Shown piece after piece: positions 1 through 7,705 of a stretch of DNA of 45,216 bases. The stretch comes from Ktedonobacteria bacterium (lineage in GTDB: Bacteria > Chloroflexota > Ktedonobacteria > Ktedonobacterales > JACDGC01). The notes below the pieces were generated by a model that was not told the DNA's origin, did not search any database, and worked only from the letters and a program-made list of their open reading frames with translations. Made by a program: the position numbers and the translations under genes. Within the stretch, counting starts at the first letter, position 1. Each line of letters opens with the position of its first letter. The stretch is taken from NCBI GenBank assembly GCA_027459705.1, contig DAIDHM010000062.1, positions 1-45,216 of the forward strand, in the 5' to 3' direction.

Positions 1-231
1 CCGAAGACCCTCAGTACCAGAACCCACGTGTGTTTTGCTTGTGGGCTGGTCTTGGATCGGGATGAGAATGCCGCATGTAATATCTTGGCTCTGGCGCTCG
101 AGATACTGGCACACAATCGTACCGAGGGGCACTCGGAAACGGGTCGTCGCAAGACGGCGCAAAGCTTAGGGACTGATGGCCTCCAGTCGGTGTTTGGCAA
201 CAGCTCCGATTGCGCTGACAGGCTGAACTAA
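1..231 (+). CDS. tnpB: TnpB RNA-guided nuclease, C-terminal fragment (5' cut by window edge)
   Basis: The open frame runs in from base 1 to a TAA at 229-231 and gives the last 76 residues of a TnpB (OrfB) protein. The visible part has the second half of the zinc-finger knuckle (CFACG) followed by LDRDENAACNIL, the conserved DRDxNAAxNI segment that carries the last RuvC-like catalytic Asp. In this family the protein is an RNA-guided DNA nuclease that helps keep the element at its donor site; its guide RNA comes from the 3' end of the gene and the right end. The tail after the RuvC motif is variable. Whether the missing N-terminus is intact cannot be seen. Confidence 0.85.
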   Translation, partial: PKTLSTRTHVCFACGLVLDRDENAACNILALALEILAHNRTEGHSETGRRKTAQSLGTDGLQSVFGNSSDCADRLN

Positions 232-267
232 GAATCCGCTATGGCTTTAGCCTATGCGGAGTGTCAA
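128..267 (+). ncRNA. Possible omega RNA (reRNA) region of the tnpB element
   Basis: In characterised IS200/IS605 elements the guide RNA overlaps the end of tnpB and ends at the element's right end, so its guide is copied from flanking DNA. The conserved part here, ending in the hairpin at 235-260 and TCAA, has the right place and shape. The implied guide starts at 268. The 5' end of the RNA is not visible, and no promoter or processing site was identified. This is an inference from element architecture only. Confidence 0.35.
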
Positions 268-326
268 TTTTCCATCCAGTTGAGTTGGCATCTCGTATGC
301 GTGATGGTTTTGCAGGAGGGTCAGGG

Positions 327-1772
327 ATGACAAACCACTCAGTACAGCGCCAGGGAACAGAGCCTTTTACCACATACACTCCCTCATTCGCTCATCAGAG
401 TCATGTATCCTCATCTCTCGTTGGAAGCAGACCAGCAGGACGCCAATTAGTCGGTACCGGAGCCTATGCCGCGTTGCATGCCGATCGTGTGGCGCGCGCC
501 GTCAGACCAGACCCGATCGCGATGTTGATTACCTTTACGTTGGTTGTCTTCGGCCTGGTGATGGTCCAGAGCGCCAGCCAATTTGCCGATCCGTTTGATC
601 CTGGGGCGATCGCGCGACGCGATCTCCTCTGGGCGGCGCTGGGTGGTTTGGCGCTCGCGATTACCACCCATGTCGATTATCATCGCTGGCGTCCGTTTAG
701 CCGTATCGCGGCGCTGATTGCAGTCATTCTGCTGGGGCTTGTCTTGAAGATCGGCATTACTGTCGGTGGCGCGCAACGCTGGCTCGCGTTAGGACATAGT
801 TTCACTTTGCAACCCAGTGAGATCGCGAAATTAGCTTTCATTCTCGTGGGGGCGGATCTCCTTGGTCGCCAAAACCAGCATGGTATGTCACCATGGAGCT
901 CGCTACGCGAATTGCCGGAAGGTCCCGTGCCTGTCACACGGATGCATCATCACGCGCTGAACAGGGTATCTGGCCTCAGATCTTCTGGACCGCTGGTATT
1001 ATTTCTGACAATCGCTGGGATGATGATTGGACTGGTCCTCTGGCAAAATGATTTGGGGACGGCGCTCGTACTCAGCGCAATCGCCCTGGGATTGTTGATT
1101 GCCGCGGGGGTACCCTGGCGGTCGTTGATTCTCGGTGGTGGCGTGGCGCTATGCATCGGTGCGCTGAGCATCGCCCTGTCGCCTTTCCGGCGTGACCGCG
1201 TGTTGGCTTTTTTGCATGTCAGGATGGACGCGAGCCAATCACGCCTGATGTGCGCAGCGGATGGCGCGGCGCACCATGTGTGTCAATCGTTACTGGCGCT
1301 TGGTTCAGGGGGCTTATTTGGGCGAGGCCTGGGACATGGCATCGAAAAGGCGGGGTACCTGCCCGCGCCGTTCACGGACTCTATCTTTGCTGTGATTGGC
1401 GAGGAGCTTGGCTTTATAGGCACTTTGTTCGTCATCTTGCTCTTCGCGGCATTGCTCTGGCGCGGCATGCGCGCGGTTCGGCAAGCACCGGATGATTTTG
1501 GGGCGTTGCTAGCCATGGGAGTGACACTCTGCATCGGCACGCAGGCAATCCTCAATATTGGTTCGAGTGTGGCCGCGCTCCCATTCACTGGCGTACCCCT
1601 CCCGTATATCAGTTATGGCGGATCTTCGCTGGTTGTCCTGCTCGCTGCACAAGGACTGTTGCTCAATTGCTCTGCGCAAGGCAATGGACATGTTATGCGC
1701 TTCCAGTCACCGGATGATTCCGCTCACTCACCCATAACATCCAACAATGGATGCGTCAAACCTGTGCGATAA
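327..1772 (+). CDS. FtsW/RodA/SpoVE-family (SEDS) peptidoglycan polymerase, FtsW-like
   Basis: A polytopic membrane protein of 481 residues. SEDS proteins polymerise lipid II into glycan strands, FtsW at the septum and RodA in the side wall, each with a class B penicillin-binding protein. Visible signatures are LALGSGGLFGRGLGHG, then GYLPAPFTDSIFAVIGEELG near residues 340-360, and LPYISYGGSSLVVLLAAQG near the C-terminus; the TDSIFAVIGEELG form favours FtsW over RodA. A cytoplasmic N-terminal tail of about 60 Ser/Thr-rich residues precedes the first membrane segment. The ATG at 327 is chosen because AGGAGG lies 8 bases before it. A GTG at 261 would start inside the IS end and is rejected. The gene stands outside any visible division cluster, so FtsW versus RodA stays open. 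Confidence 0.85.
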   Translation: MTNHSVQRQGTEPFTTYTPSFAHQSHVSSSLVGSRPAGRQLVGTGAYAALHADRVARAVRPDPIAMLITFTLVVFGLVMVQSASQFADPFDPGAIARRDLLWAALGGLALAITTHVDYHRWRPFSRIAALIAVILLGLVLKIGITVGGAQRWLALGHSFTLQPSEIAKLAFILVGADLLGRQNQHGMSPWSSLRELPEGPVPVTRMHHHALNRVSGLRSSGPLVLFLTIAGMMIGLVLWQNDLGTALVLSAIALGLLIAAGVPWRSLILGGGVALCIGALSIALSPFRRDRVLAFLHVRMDASQSRLMCAADGAAHHVCQSLLALGSGGLFGRGLGHGIEKAGYLPAPFTDSIFAVIGEELGFIGTLFVILLFAALLWRGMRAVRQAPDDFGALLAMGVTLCIGTQAILNIGSSVAALPFTGVPLPYISYGGSSLVVLLAAQGLLLNCSAQGNGHVMRFQSPDDSAHSPITSNNGCVKPVR

Positions 1773-1911
1773 TGAGGGCGGATAGCTTGACCAGGGCACA
1801 TCGCGGGACATAGGGATCGCAGCTTCTCATCACGTTGGGCAACAGGTCGCAAACTTTCCAAATTCCCACCATGCTGGCCCGAAGAAACTCGTTTTTGTAG
1901 AGGATAGGTTT

Positions 1912-2469
1912 ATGCCGATATATCCGTACCATGGAGTCTGGCCGACAATCGCCGAGGGTGTCTTCATCGCACCTGGAGCGCGCATCATCGGCGATGTGCA
2001 ATTAGGGCCAGGGGTCAGCGTTTGGTATAATGTCGTCATTCGCGCCGATACCGAACCCATCCGCATTGGGGCACGTACCAATATTCAGGATAATACCGTC
2101 ATCCATGTCGATCCTGGCGCTCCATGCATCATTGGTGAAGACTGTGTTATCGGTCATAGCGCCATCGTCCATGGAGCGCGGCTTGGCGACCGGGTCATGG
2201 TCGCGATCCATGCGACTGTCCTCTCGCACTCATCAATTGGTGATGATGTCATCGTTGGCGCCGGTGCGCTCATTTCCGAGCATAAAGCAATTGAGGGCGG
2301 AGTCGTAGTCATGGGCGTGCCTGGCAAAGTGATTCGCCCCATCACCGCGGGCGAATTGGCTCGTGTCAAGGTCAATGCACAGGCCTACCTGGCACTGGCG
2401 GAGCAACATCGCGCATCATTGGCAACGAACAATCTGGCCGATGGCAGCGGCCATGGCGACCCCCTTTGA
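1912..2469 (+). CDS. Gamma-carbonic anhydrase-like hexapeptide-repeat protein
   Basis: A 185-residue left-handed beta-helix protein of the gamma-class carbonic anhydrase/YrdA/PaaY group, which acts as a trimer with a metal between subunits. Hexapeptide repeats run from about residue 15 to 140. The three expected metal-binding histidines are present: one in TVIHVD and two in GHSAIVHG. The turn usually read as GMGA is AIHATVLS here. The C-terminal helix (about 145-185) is normal for the group. Members include true carbonic anhydrases and proteins of unknown activity, so the reaction is not certain. Start at ATG 1912, with AGAGGATAGG just upstream. The 139 bases back to ftsW show no gene. Confidence 0.85.
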   Translation: MPIYPYHGVWPTIAEGVFIAPGARIIGDVQLGPGVSVWYNVVIRADTEPIRIGARTNIQDNTVIHVDPGAPCIIGEDCVIGHSAIVHGARLGDRVMVAIHATVLSHSSIGDDVIVGAGALISEHKAIEGGVVVMGVPGKVIRPITAGELARVKVNAQAYLALAEQHRASLATNNLADGSGHGDPL

Positions 2470-2517
2470 ACATGACATGGGCCTTCCCAGAATATCTGGC
2501 GCCAGAGGAGTACGAAC

Positions 2518-3375
2518 ATGCCCTATGACTATACGATAGTGGATGCATTTACACATGATGCTTTTCATGGTAACCCGGCCGCGGTATTTCTGCTCGATGC
2601 GCCACGATCGACTGAGTGGATGCGCCAGGTCGCTAGCGAGATGCATCTCTCTGAGACCGCCTTTGTCGTGCGCGAAGCGGTCGATGAGATAGGTCCGATC
2701 TTCCGCTTGCGGTGGTTTACTCCCACGGCCGAAGTCAAACTCTGTGGCCACGCCACGCTTGCCACGGCCCATGTGCTCTGGGAGCGTGAGGTACTTCCAG
2801 CCCAGGATCAAGCTCGCTTTTTAACCCTGAGCGGATTGCTGACCGCCTCACCGGGCGATGCTGGCTGGATAACCTTGAATTTTCCCGCACGACCCGGACA
2901 GCCCTGCCCACCGCCGACTGGCATCGCGGCCGCACTGGGGCAAGTGCCAGTCGGAACCTGGATAAGTGCGGAGGATCTGCTGGTGGAACTACCAAATGCC
3001 CAGGCGGTGAGGACCCTGACACCGGATATCGGGGCATTGCGTACAGTACCAGTCCGTGGTGTTTGCGTCACCGCAATTGCTGATTCTCCTGGTGTTGACT
3101 TCGTGTCGCGGTTCTTTGCCCCCAATGTCGGAGTTGATGAAGATCCCGTCACCGGTTCGGCTCATACCGTCCTCGCGCCATTCTGGGCGGCGCGATTACA
3201 GGATCGTCCTGGGTCTTCAGCCGGTCCGCTCCCGGTTGACCACGAGTTGATCGGGCACCAGGTCTCGCCACGAGGCGGATTTGTCCGCACGCGCCTGCAG
3301 GGTGATCGCGTTTTGCTCAGCGGTGAGGCCCTCACCGTCGCGTGCGGTACGCTGGTCGTGGAAGACAACGGTTAA
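2518..3375 (+). CDS. PhzF-family isomerase/epimerase-like protein
   Basis: A 285-residue protein of the PhzF family, named after the phenazine pathway isomerase; most relatives in other genomes have unknown substrates. It has the diaminopimelate-epimerase-like double fold. The family N-terminus is clear (DAFTHDAFHGNPAAVFLL), and the catalytic Glu lies in LSETAFV near residue 45. The second conserved glycine-rich site is GVDEDPVTGSAHT around residue 215-230. AGAGGAG lies about 7 bases before ATG 2518. It is 48 bases after the carbonic anhydrase-like gene, so the two are probably co-transcribed. No phenazine genes are nearby, so phenazine synthesis should not be inferred. The stop is 27 bases from the end of the convergent terpene synthase gene. 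Confidence 0.9.
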   Translation: MPYDYTIVDAFTHDAFHGNPAAVFLLDAPRSTEWMRQVASEMHLSETAFVVREAVDEIGPIFRLRWFTPTAEVKLCGHATLATAHVLWEREVLPAQDQARFLTLSGLLTASPGDAGWITLNFPARPGQPCPPPTGIAAALGQVPVGTWISAEDLLVELPNAQAVRTLTPDIGALRTVPVRGVCVTAIADSPGVDFVSRFFAPNVGVDEDPVTGSAHTVLAPFWAARLQDRPGSSAGPLPVDHELIGHQVSPRGGFVRTRLQGDRVLLSGEALTVACGTLVVEDNG

Positions 3376-3402
3376 GCAGCGATGAGCGTTGGACCTGTCG
3401 GC

Positions 3403-4638
3403 TCAGCGCAACGGTCGGCGCAACCGAAAAAGAATGAACAGGACTCCAACAAGCGCCAGAGTCAGAGTAGCAATCATGCCCACCAATCGTCCGTTGAGCC
3501 GAACTGGACTGGATTCACGCTGGCCGGAGGGTCTGGTGCCAGGTGCATGCTCTATATATTCAGTGAGAGGATCCTCACGTGTGTCTGGCGAAACTTCCCC
3601 CACGTTCACCGACGGTCCCGGTGGCAAATCCGCCAGTGGAGCTTCCCAGATAGCTTCCAGGTAGCGGAGTGGCTCCTCTAAACCTTCCTCCTGGTATCTT
3701 CCCGTCACCTTTGACCAGGCGATATTGCCACTGATCCAGGAGGAGAGGACATTGATATAGCGACGAAGATTGTCCGCGACGGCGGGAGAGTCCGGTACCA
3801 GAGGAAGGTTGCTCGTAAGTTCCGCCTCCAGTAGTTGAAAATATTGCGCCTCTCTATGTATCATGTCTACAACTGTGTCAATCGATTGCTGCAAACTGAG
3901 GTGGTCTTCGTGCTGAATTACCAGGACAATGTTATGCATTTCACCTGCAAAACGTTCTTTCTGGAGCGAGAAAATGTCATTCGACCAGCTGATGATGTCG
4001 TTGGCGCAATCGGTGAGAGCATGAAGTCGTGCGTCCGCGCGTACACTCTGTGGGAGATCGATATGATCGGTGAGATCCGCCAGGTCCATATGCGAGGCAA
4101 AACCGCTTGTTGCCCGACGATTGCGGATATACTCCTCGCGGCTCGGGATGGTTCCCGTGGCGCGGTTTGTCGCTTCCCAGATCAATCCATCGAAAACCTC
4201 GCGGACTGAGCGTCGAAAGCGTGCTTGCCAGCGATGATCGGTCAGCGCAGTCAATTGTGACCAGATCGCCTCCAAACTCTCGAATAGCGGGCCTGACTGT
4301 CGTTTTTCACCAAATAGAACCGCATAGAGGTCATCCAACAAACTCCGTAGCTGGTCAGGTTCATAGCGCAGGTGACTCTCATCGGACTGATCATCCAGCA
4401 TGAATGCCCATGCATCCCACTCACCCACCAGTAGTAAGGCAGATGGATCGCCGGCTGGAAAACAAACGGAGACGAGGTACCAGAATTTGCCAGCAAGAAA
4501 CCGTTGATAGGCATGCGGTTTGCGGACGAGATGATAGCGGCGAACCCATTCCGTTATATGGGATTGCACATCTTCGGTCGCGGGGCTTTCGGCGGGAGCG
4601 AATGGGATGCTAATCGAAGGGAAGCGGTACGAGTCCAT
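3403..4638 (-). CDS. Class I terpene synthase with a C-terminal membrane anchor
   Basis: A 411-residue bacterial class I terpene cyclase, expected to ionise a prenyl diphosphate and cyclise it. All metal and diphosphate motifs are present: DDQSD at 82-86, the pyrophosphate-sensor arginine in RNRRATSG near 174, the NSE triad NDIFSLQKE at 220-228, and the late W..T.RY motif (WISGNIAWSKVTGRYQ). After the cyclase fold comes a Pro/Ser-rich linker and, at about 383-403, a hydrophobic segment followed by RLRRPLR, a likely single-pass tail anchor, which soluble cyclases lack. ATG 4638 is preceded by AAGGAAGG. It is the last gene of an operon after a response regulator and a histidine kinase (39-base gap). 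The product cannot be predicted; length and motifs suit a sesquiterpene-type cyclase. Confidence 0.88.
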   Translation of the reverse strand: MDSYRFPSISIPFAPAESPATEDVQSHITEWVRRYHLVRKPHAYQRFLAGKFWYLVSVCFPAGDPSALLLVGEWDAWAFMLDDQSDESHLRYEPDQLRSLLDDLYAVLFGEKRQSGPLFESLEAIWSQLTALTDHRWQARFRRSVREVFDGLIWEATNRATGTIPSREEYIRNRRATSGFASHMDLADLTDHIDLPQSVRADARLHALTDCANDIISWSNDIFSLQKERFAGEMHNIVLVIQHEDHLSLQQSIDTVVDMIHREAQYFQLLEAELTSNLPLVPDSPAVADNLRRYINVLSSWISGNIAWSKVTGRYQEEGLEEPLRYLEAIWEAPLADLPPGPSVNVGEVSPDTREDPLTEYIEHAPGTRPSGQRESSPVRLNGRLVGMIATLTLALVGVLFILFRLRRPLR

Positions 4639-4677
4639 GATACCTTCCTTTTGAGGGGATCCATTTCGCCGGGACCA

Positions 4678-6186
4678 TTAATGTGGTTTCCCGGCGACAG
4701 AAATGACTTTCATACGTGGGTTGGTGATATCGCCAGCATGGTTTATTTCGTCTGATGTGACAGCGAGCAAGGTGAGGTAGAAGGTTGAGCCTTCGCCGGG
4801 GATACCCTGACTGACGACACGGATGTCGCCGCCCATCGCGCGACTGAGGACGCGACACAGATAAAGTCCTAATCCATTGCCGATGACCGTCGATGCGAGA
4901 TCGCGCGGGAGGCGAACAAATCGATTGAAGAGCAATGGAATCTGGTCGGGAGGGATGCCTAACCCATAATCGCGGACGCGAATCTCCACCAGCGGTTGGT
5001 CTGAGTGGTCGGCGCCACGGCGCAAACGTTGGCGTGCCTCGTGCTTCGGCATAACCCGCGCAGATATCTCAATTGGCATGCCTGCGTCTGAATACTTGAT
5101 GGCATTGGATATCAGGTTGATCATGATTTGTTGAACACGGACCGGTTCACCCATGACGCGCAAAGCGTGGGGAACACTCAAGTGTAGTTGTCGCGCACCC
5201 TGGCCGACTTCCCGCGGATCGAGCAGTGACAGCGATTGTTCAATAGCTTCGAGTAATACGACAGGTTCAAGTTCGAACTCGCCAGCATGTTCATCAATCC
5301 GACGAACATCCAGAATGCTCGTGAGCAGCGCGACGAGATTCATCCCTGACCGACTGGCGCGATCCAGCATCTCCGCGATTTCTTCCTCGGGAATTTCTTC
5401 ACGCGTCAGTCGCAAGTACTCGATGTAGGCCTGCAGTGTCATTACTGGCGTCCGCAATTCGTGGTTGATATTTGTAATAAACTGATCTTTCAGTCCATCC
5501 AGCCGTTGCACCTGCACATATGCTTGCCCCAGCGCGCGCATCGTACTCAGATAGTTCCGGTTCATCGTCACGGCAATGGCGGCTACAGCCCATTGAATGG
5601 CGATAGTCAGGAGCGTAAAAAGTACCCGCTGATGTTGAAAGAACTGAGTGAGCGCGGGATCTTGCGAAGGGGTAAATACGATCAACCCGAGGACGAGCAC
5701 GTTCATTGTTAGCACTGAACTGAACACTGCCCAGGTATCACTTAACTCACCTGCCAGGAGAATAGGTACAGTCGTTGCGGCAAACAGGATCAGGGTGACG
5801 GGCGTCAATCCATGCGCGAGCAGTATGGTCCAGGAGAGGGTTGCCGCGATGATAGAGAGATTGCTGGATACTACTGTTATGATGGTGGCAGGGAGAAGTC
5901 GACCATTCTGCGCGAAAAGCCACCCAATGCCATAGAGTAGGACACAGAGCAACAATCCCCCAGCGATCGCGAGAATATTGAGTTGGGTGATGACGCCGAA
6001 GGCGTTTTGGTAAGCGAGAATCAAGAATGCCAGAACCAAACCCGTCAGGACAAAGCCGAAGAAACCTGAAATGAGGCGCGACGCGTCCAATCGGCGTTGT
6101 GTATTGAACGGACGTACGGCCGCTAATTCCTCATCACGAAGCTTCCGATCGATATTCGCAGATGGTGCTACCTCATTGCTCACCAT
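4678..6186 (-). CDS. Membrane sensor histidine kinase
   Basis: A 502-residue kinase. The N-terminal third holds about six hydrophobic segments and no large outside domain, followed by a short coiled linker. The HisKA domain has the phospho-acceptor histidine in NINHELRTP (about residue 245). The HATPase domain has the N box QIMINLISNAIKYSD, the G1 box RDYGLGIPPDQ, an F box and the G2 box GNGLGLYLCR. ATG 6186 is preferred over upstream ATGs at 6225 and 6198 because GAAGGA lies 6 bases before it and it does not overlap the upstream gene. It lies 16 bases after the response regulator stop and 39 bases before the terpene synthase, so the three probably form one transcript. The packed membrane domain suggests sensing of a membrane or hydrophobic signal (inference). 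Confidence 0.92.
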   Translation of the reverse strand: MVSNEVAPSANIDRKLRDEELAAVRPFNTQRRLDASRLISGFFGFVLTGLVLAFLILAYQNAFGVITQLNILAIAGGLLLCVLLYGIGWLFAQNGRLLPATIITVVSSNLSIIAATLSWTILLAHGLTPVTLILFAATTVPILLAGELSDTWAVFSSVLTMNVLVLGLIVFTPSQDPALTQFFQHQRVLFTLLTIAIQWAVAAIAVTMNRNYLSTMRALGQAYVQVQRLDGLKDQFITNINHELRTPVMTLQAYIEYLRLTREEIPEEEIAEMLDRASRSGMNLVALLTSILDVRRIDEHAGEFELEPVVLLEAIEQSLSLLDPREVGQGARQLHLSVPHALRVMGEPVRVQQIMINLISNAIKYSDAGMPIEISARVMPKHEARQRLRRGADHSDQPLVEIRVRDYGLGIPPDQIPLLFNRFVRLPRDLASTVIGNGLGLYLCRVLSRAMGGDIRVVSQGIPGEGSTFYLTLLAVTSDEINHAGDITNPRMKVISVAGKPH

Positions 6187-6202
6187 AAGATCCTTCATTC
6201 CA

Positions 6203-6649
6203 TCAATATGACGGTGTTTCGTCATCGGCGAGTGTTTGCAGTTGGTGTTGCCGCTCTTGCTCACTAATCAAGATTGCTCTGTGTATGGCGGCCGCTAAAT
6301 CTTGGGGAGTAATGGGTTTAAGGAGATACAAATCTGCACCGGCGGCGAGACCCGCGAACCGTTCTTTATCCTGGGTCATCGCGGTCAGGATAATGAGAGG
6401 GGTTGCGGCAGTTGTCGGATCACCCCGCAGGGCGCGGACCAGTTGATAGCCATCCAACCCGGGCATCTTGACATCAATCACCATACAGTTTGGATGAACG
6501 ACATAATATTGCTCAAGCCCTGTAACGCCATCACTTGCGCCTACGACATTGAAGTGACCGATGCGTCGTAAGGCGCGGCTCAAGATATCGAGTAATTCTA
6601 CATTATCTTCAACGATGAGAACGGTGTATGGCTCTGAAGGTGTCGTCAT
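6203..6649 (-). CDS. Single-domain response regulator
   Basis: A 148-residue CheY-like receiver with no output domain. Acid pocket E14-D15, phospho-acceptor D59 (VIDVKMPGLDG), T89 and K111 (LLKP) are all in place. After the receiver there are only about 25 residues of charged, Gln-rich tail. Without a DNA-binding domain it should act by protein contact or in a phosphorelay. ATG 6649 has GGAAGG about 8 bases upstream; the frame stays open further upstream, but without a site. It is the first gene of the regulator-kinase-terpene synthase operon. A TACAAT with TTGTTG 16 bases before it occurs on the minus strand further upstream and could be its promoter (weak). Confidence 0.92.
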   Translation of the reverse strand: MTTPSEPYTVLIVEDNVELLDILSRALRRIGHFNVVGASDGVTGLEQYYVVHPNCMVIDVKMPGLDGYQLVRALRGDPTTAATPLIILTAMTQDKERFAGLAAGADLYLLKPITPQDLAAAIHRAILISEQERQHQLQTLADDETPSY

Positions 6650-6860
6650 GATATGCCCTTCCGTGAGTTGTCGCAGCGCGAAAGAATTCGTTGGTGATCG
6701 GGATGATCCTACGCTGCTCCGATCATGATCGCAATGACGCTTCAATGTTTGCTCTTTCATTGTATGTATCCTGTCAAGCACAACAATTTCAAGGGATATC
6801 AGTGCAGGAAGACTCCCCAGAGTACCAATTCTGAGCGGCTAGTAGGTCATGCGAACTGGC

Positions 6861-6917
6861 GCGTATGGTATGATGGGTGTGGTAAAACCAGGCCACCCAC
6901 CAAGTAGCACCATACGC
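6861..6917. promoter_or_regulatory. Nested inverted repeat in the divergent promoter region
   Basis: In the 302 bases between the response regulator (minus) and the lipoprotein (plus) there is a two-layer inverted repeat. The outer arms are GCGTATGGT (6861-6869) and ACCATACGC (6909-6917), a perfect 9-base match. The inner arms are GGGTG (6875-6879) with CACCC (6894-6898) and TGGT-AAA-ACCA (6880-6890). It ends 34 bases before the lipoprotein start and has no T-tract. It could be a 5'-UTR hairpin of that gene or a pair of protein sites. The symmetry is seen; the role is inferred. Confidence 0.5.
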
Positions 6918-6951
6918 ACCAACGGCCAAGAACGGGAGAACGAGTCAGAGC

Positions 6952-7620
6952 ATGGCTACAACGTCTGGGCGAAGGTATATCGGTATCCTCACAGGGATTT
7001 TTCTCTTCTTGACCGCATGCGGTTCTGTCACTGGCCAAAGCGCAACAAATACTGCCATGGTCAATCAAATTCTTGCGAACGCGCGGTCCGCGAGCCCAAG
7101 CGCGGCCTCTTATACGGTTGATATTGTCTCGACGAGTGGGAGTACCCCAGAATTTGTCCATGAACAAGTCAGCTACATCAAGCAGCCACTCGCGATGGAT
7201 ATCGCTATCACTACGAACACCCATACCAACGCCTCCACGATAGAAACGTTAATCTCGGGAGGTGTTTCGTATGAGAAACTTGATGGAGTCTGGCATAAAG
7301 TGCCGGCAAAGCAAGTACCAGCGCTGAGCACTCTGGATGTTGGCCATCTGATTCTGGGGGAAGTGACAACTGCAACCTTGATTGGTACCGAACACGTCAA
7401 TGGTATCGCGGCTTACCATTTGCATGCTATCTTTGTCGATAGTGTCTCGGGCAGCACTCAGGATGCGGACCTCTGGATACGGACAGATAATGCTTATTTT
7501 CTTCGTGAAGAAGCGCAGGTAACGGGTCACGATGCCCAGGGAAATATCGTCAAAGGGACTATTTCATACCTCTATACTGCCTGGGATAACAATGTCAAGA
7601 TTACGCCGCCACAAGTCTAA
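6952..7620 (+). CDS. Exported lipoprotein, LppX/LolA-like
   Basis: A 222-residue lipoprotein. Positively charged start, hydrophobic stretch and lipobox LTAC-G give cleavage before Cys near residue 22. The mature part alternates beta strands (VSYIKQPLAMDIAI, GVSYEKLDGVWHKVP, GIAAYHLHAIF, DADLWIRTDNAYFLREEAQV). This pattern, including the xxLWIRxDnxFLxxx strand, resembles the LppX/LprAFG/LolA fold, where a half-open barrel holds a lipid. The assignment is by pattern only and the function is not known. ATG 6952 has GGGAG about 13 bases upstream, a weak match. It is alone on its strand and followed by a bidirectional terminator-like hairpin. Confidence 0.75.
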   Translation: MATTSGRRYIGILTGIFLFLTACGSVTGQSATNTAMVNQILANARSASPSAASYTVDIVSTSGSTPEFVHEQVSYIKQPLAMDIAITTNTHTNASTIETLISGGVSYEKLDGVWHKVPAKQVPALSTLDVGHLILGEVTTATLIGTEHVNGIAAYHLHAIFVDSVSGSTQDADLWIRTDNAYFLREEAQVTGHDAQGNIVKGTISYLYTAWDNNVKITPPQV

Positions 7621-7641
7621 ACCCCACTACCATCACCACGC

Positions 7642-7688
7642 ACACGTCGGCGCTGGCGGACATGTGGTCCGTTGCGTCGACGTGTTTT
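7642..7688. terminator. Terminator-like hairpin between convergent genes
   Basis: Arms ACACGTCG (7642-7649) and CGACGTGT (7678-7685) match perfectly, and an inner hairpin CGGAC-ATGTG-GTCCG adds to the stem. Only three T residues follow on the plus strand. It lies between the stop of the lipoprotein and the stop of aceB, so it can serve both strands. Confidence 0.6.
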
Positions 7689-7705
7689 GAGCCTGGTGAG
7701 CGCGC

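Larger units (their letters stand above)
1..267 (+). mobile_element. Right-hand part of an IS200/IS605-family tnpB element (left window edge)
   Basis: This is the 3' portion of an insertion sequence cut by the window edge. It holds the end of tnpB, then 36 bases carrying an imperfect hairpin: arms 235-245 and 250-260 pair as TCCGC and GGC blocks around a 3x3 mismatch, with loop TTTA. The element ends GTGTCAA at 261-267; TCAA is the kind of tetranucleotide at which IS608-like elements are cut on the right. Bases 128-267 reappear inverted at 45077-45216 with two differences, and homology stops one base after TCAA. That comparison fixes the right boundary. The left end lies outside the window. 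Confidence 0.8.

Noticed and set aside
2518-3375. Phenazine biosynthesis gene
   Set aside because: PhzF-family membership alone does not indicate phenazine synthesis and no other phz genes are present.
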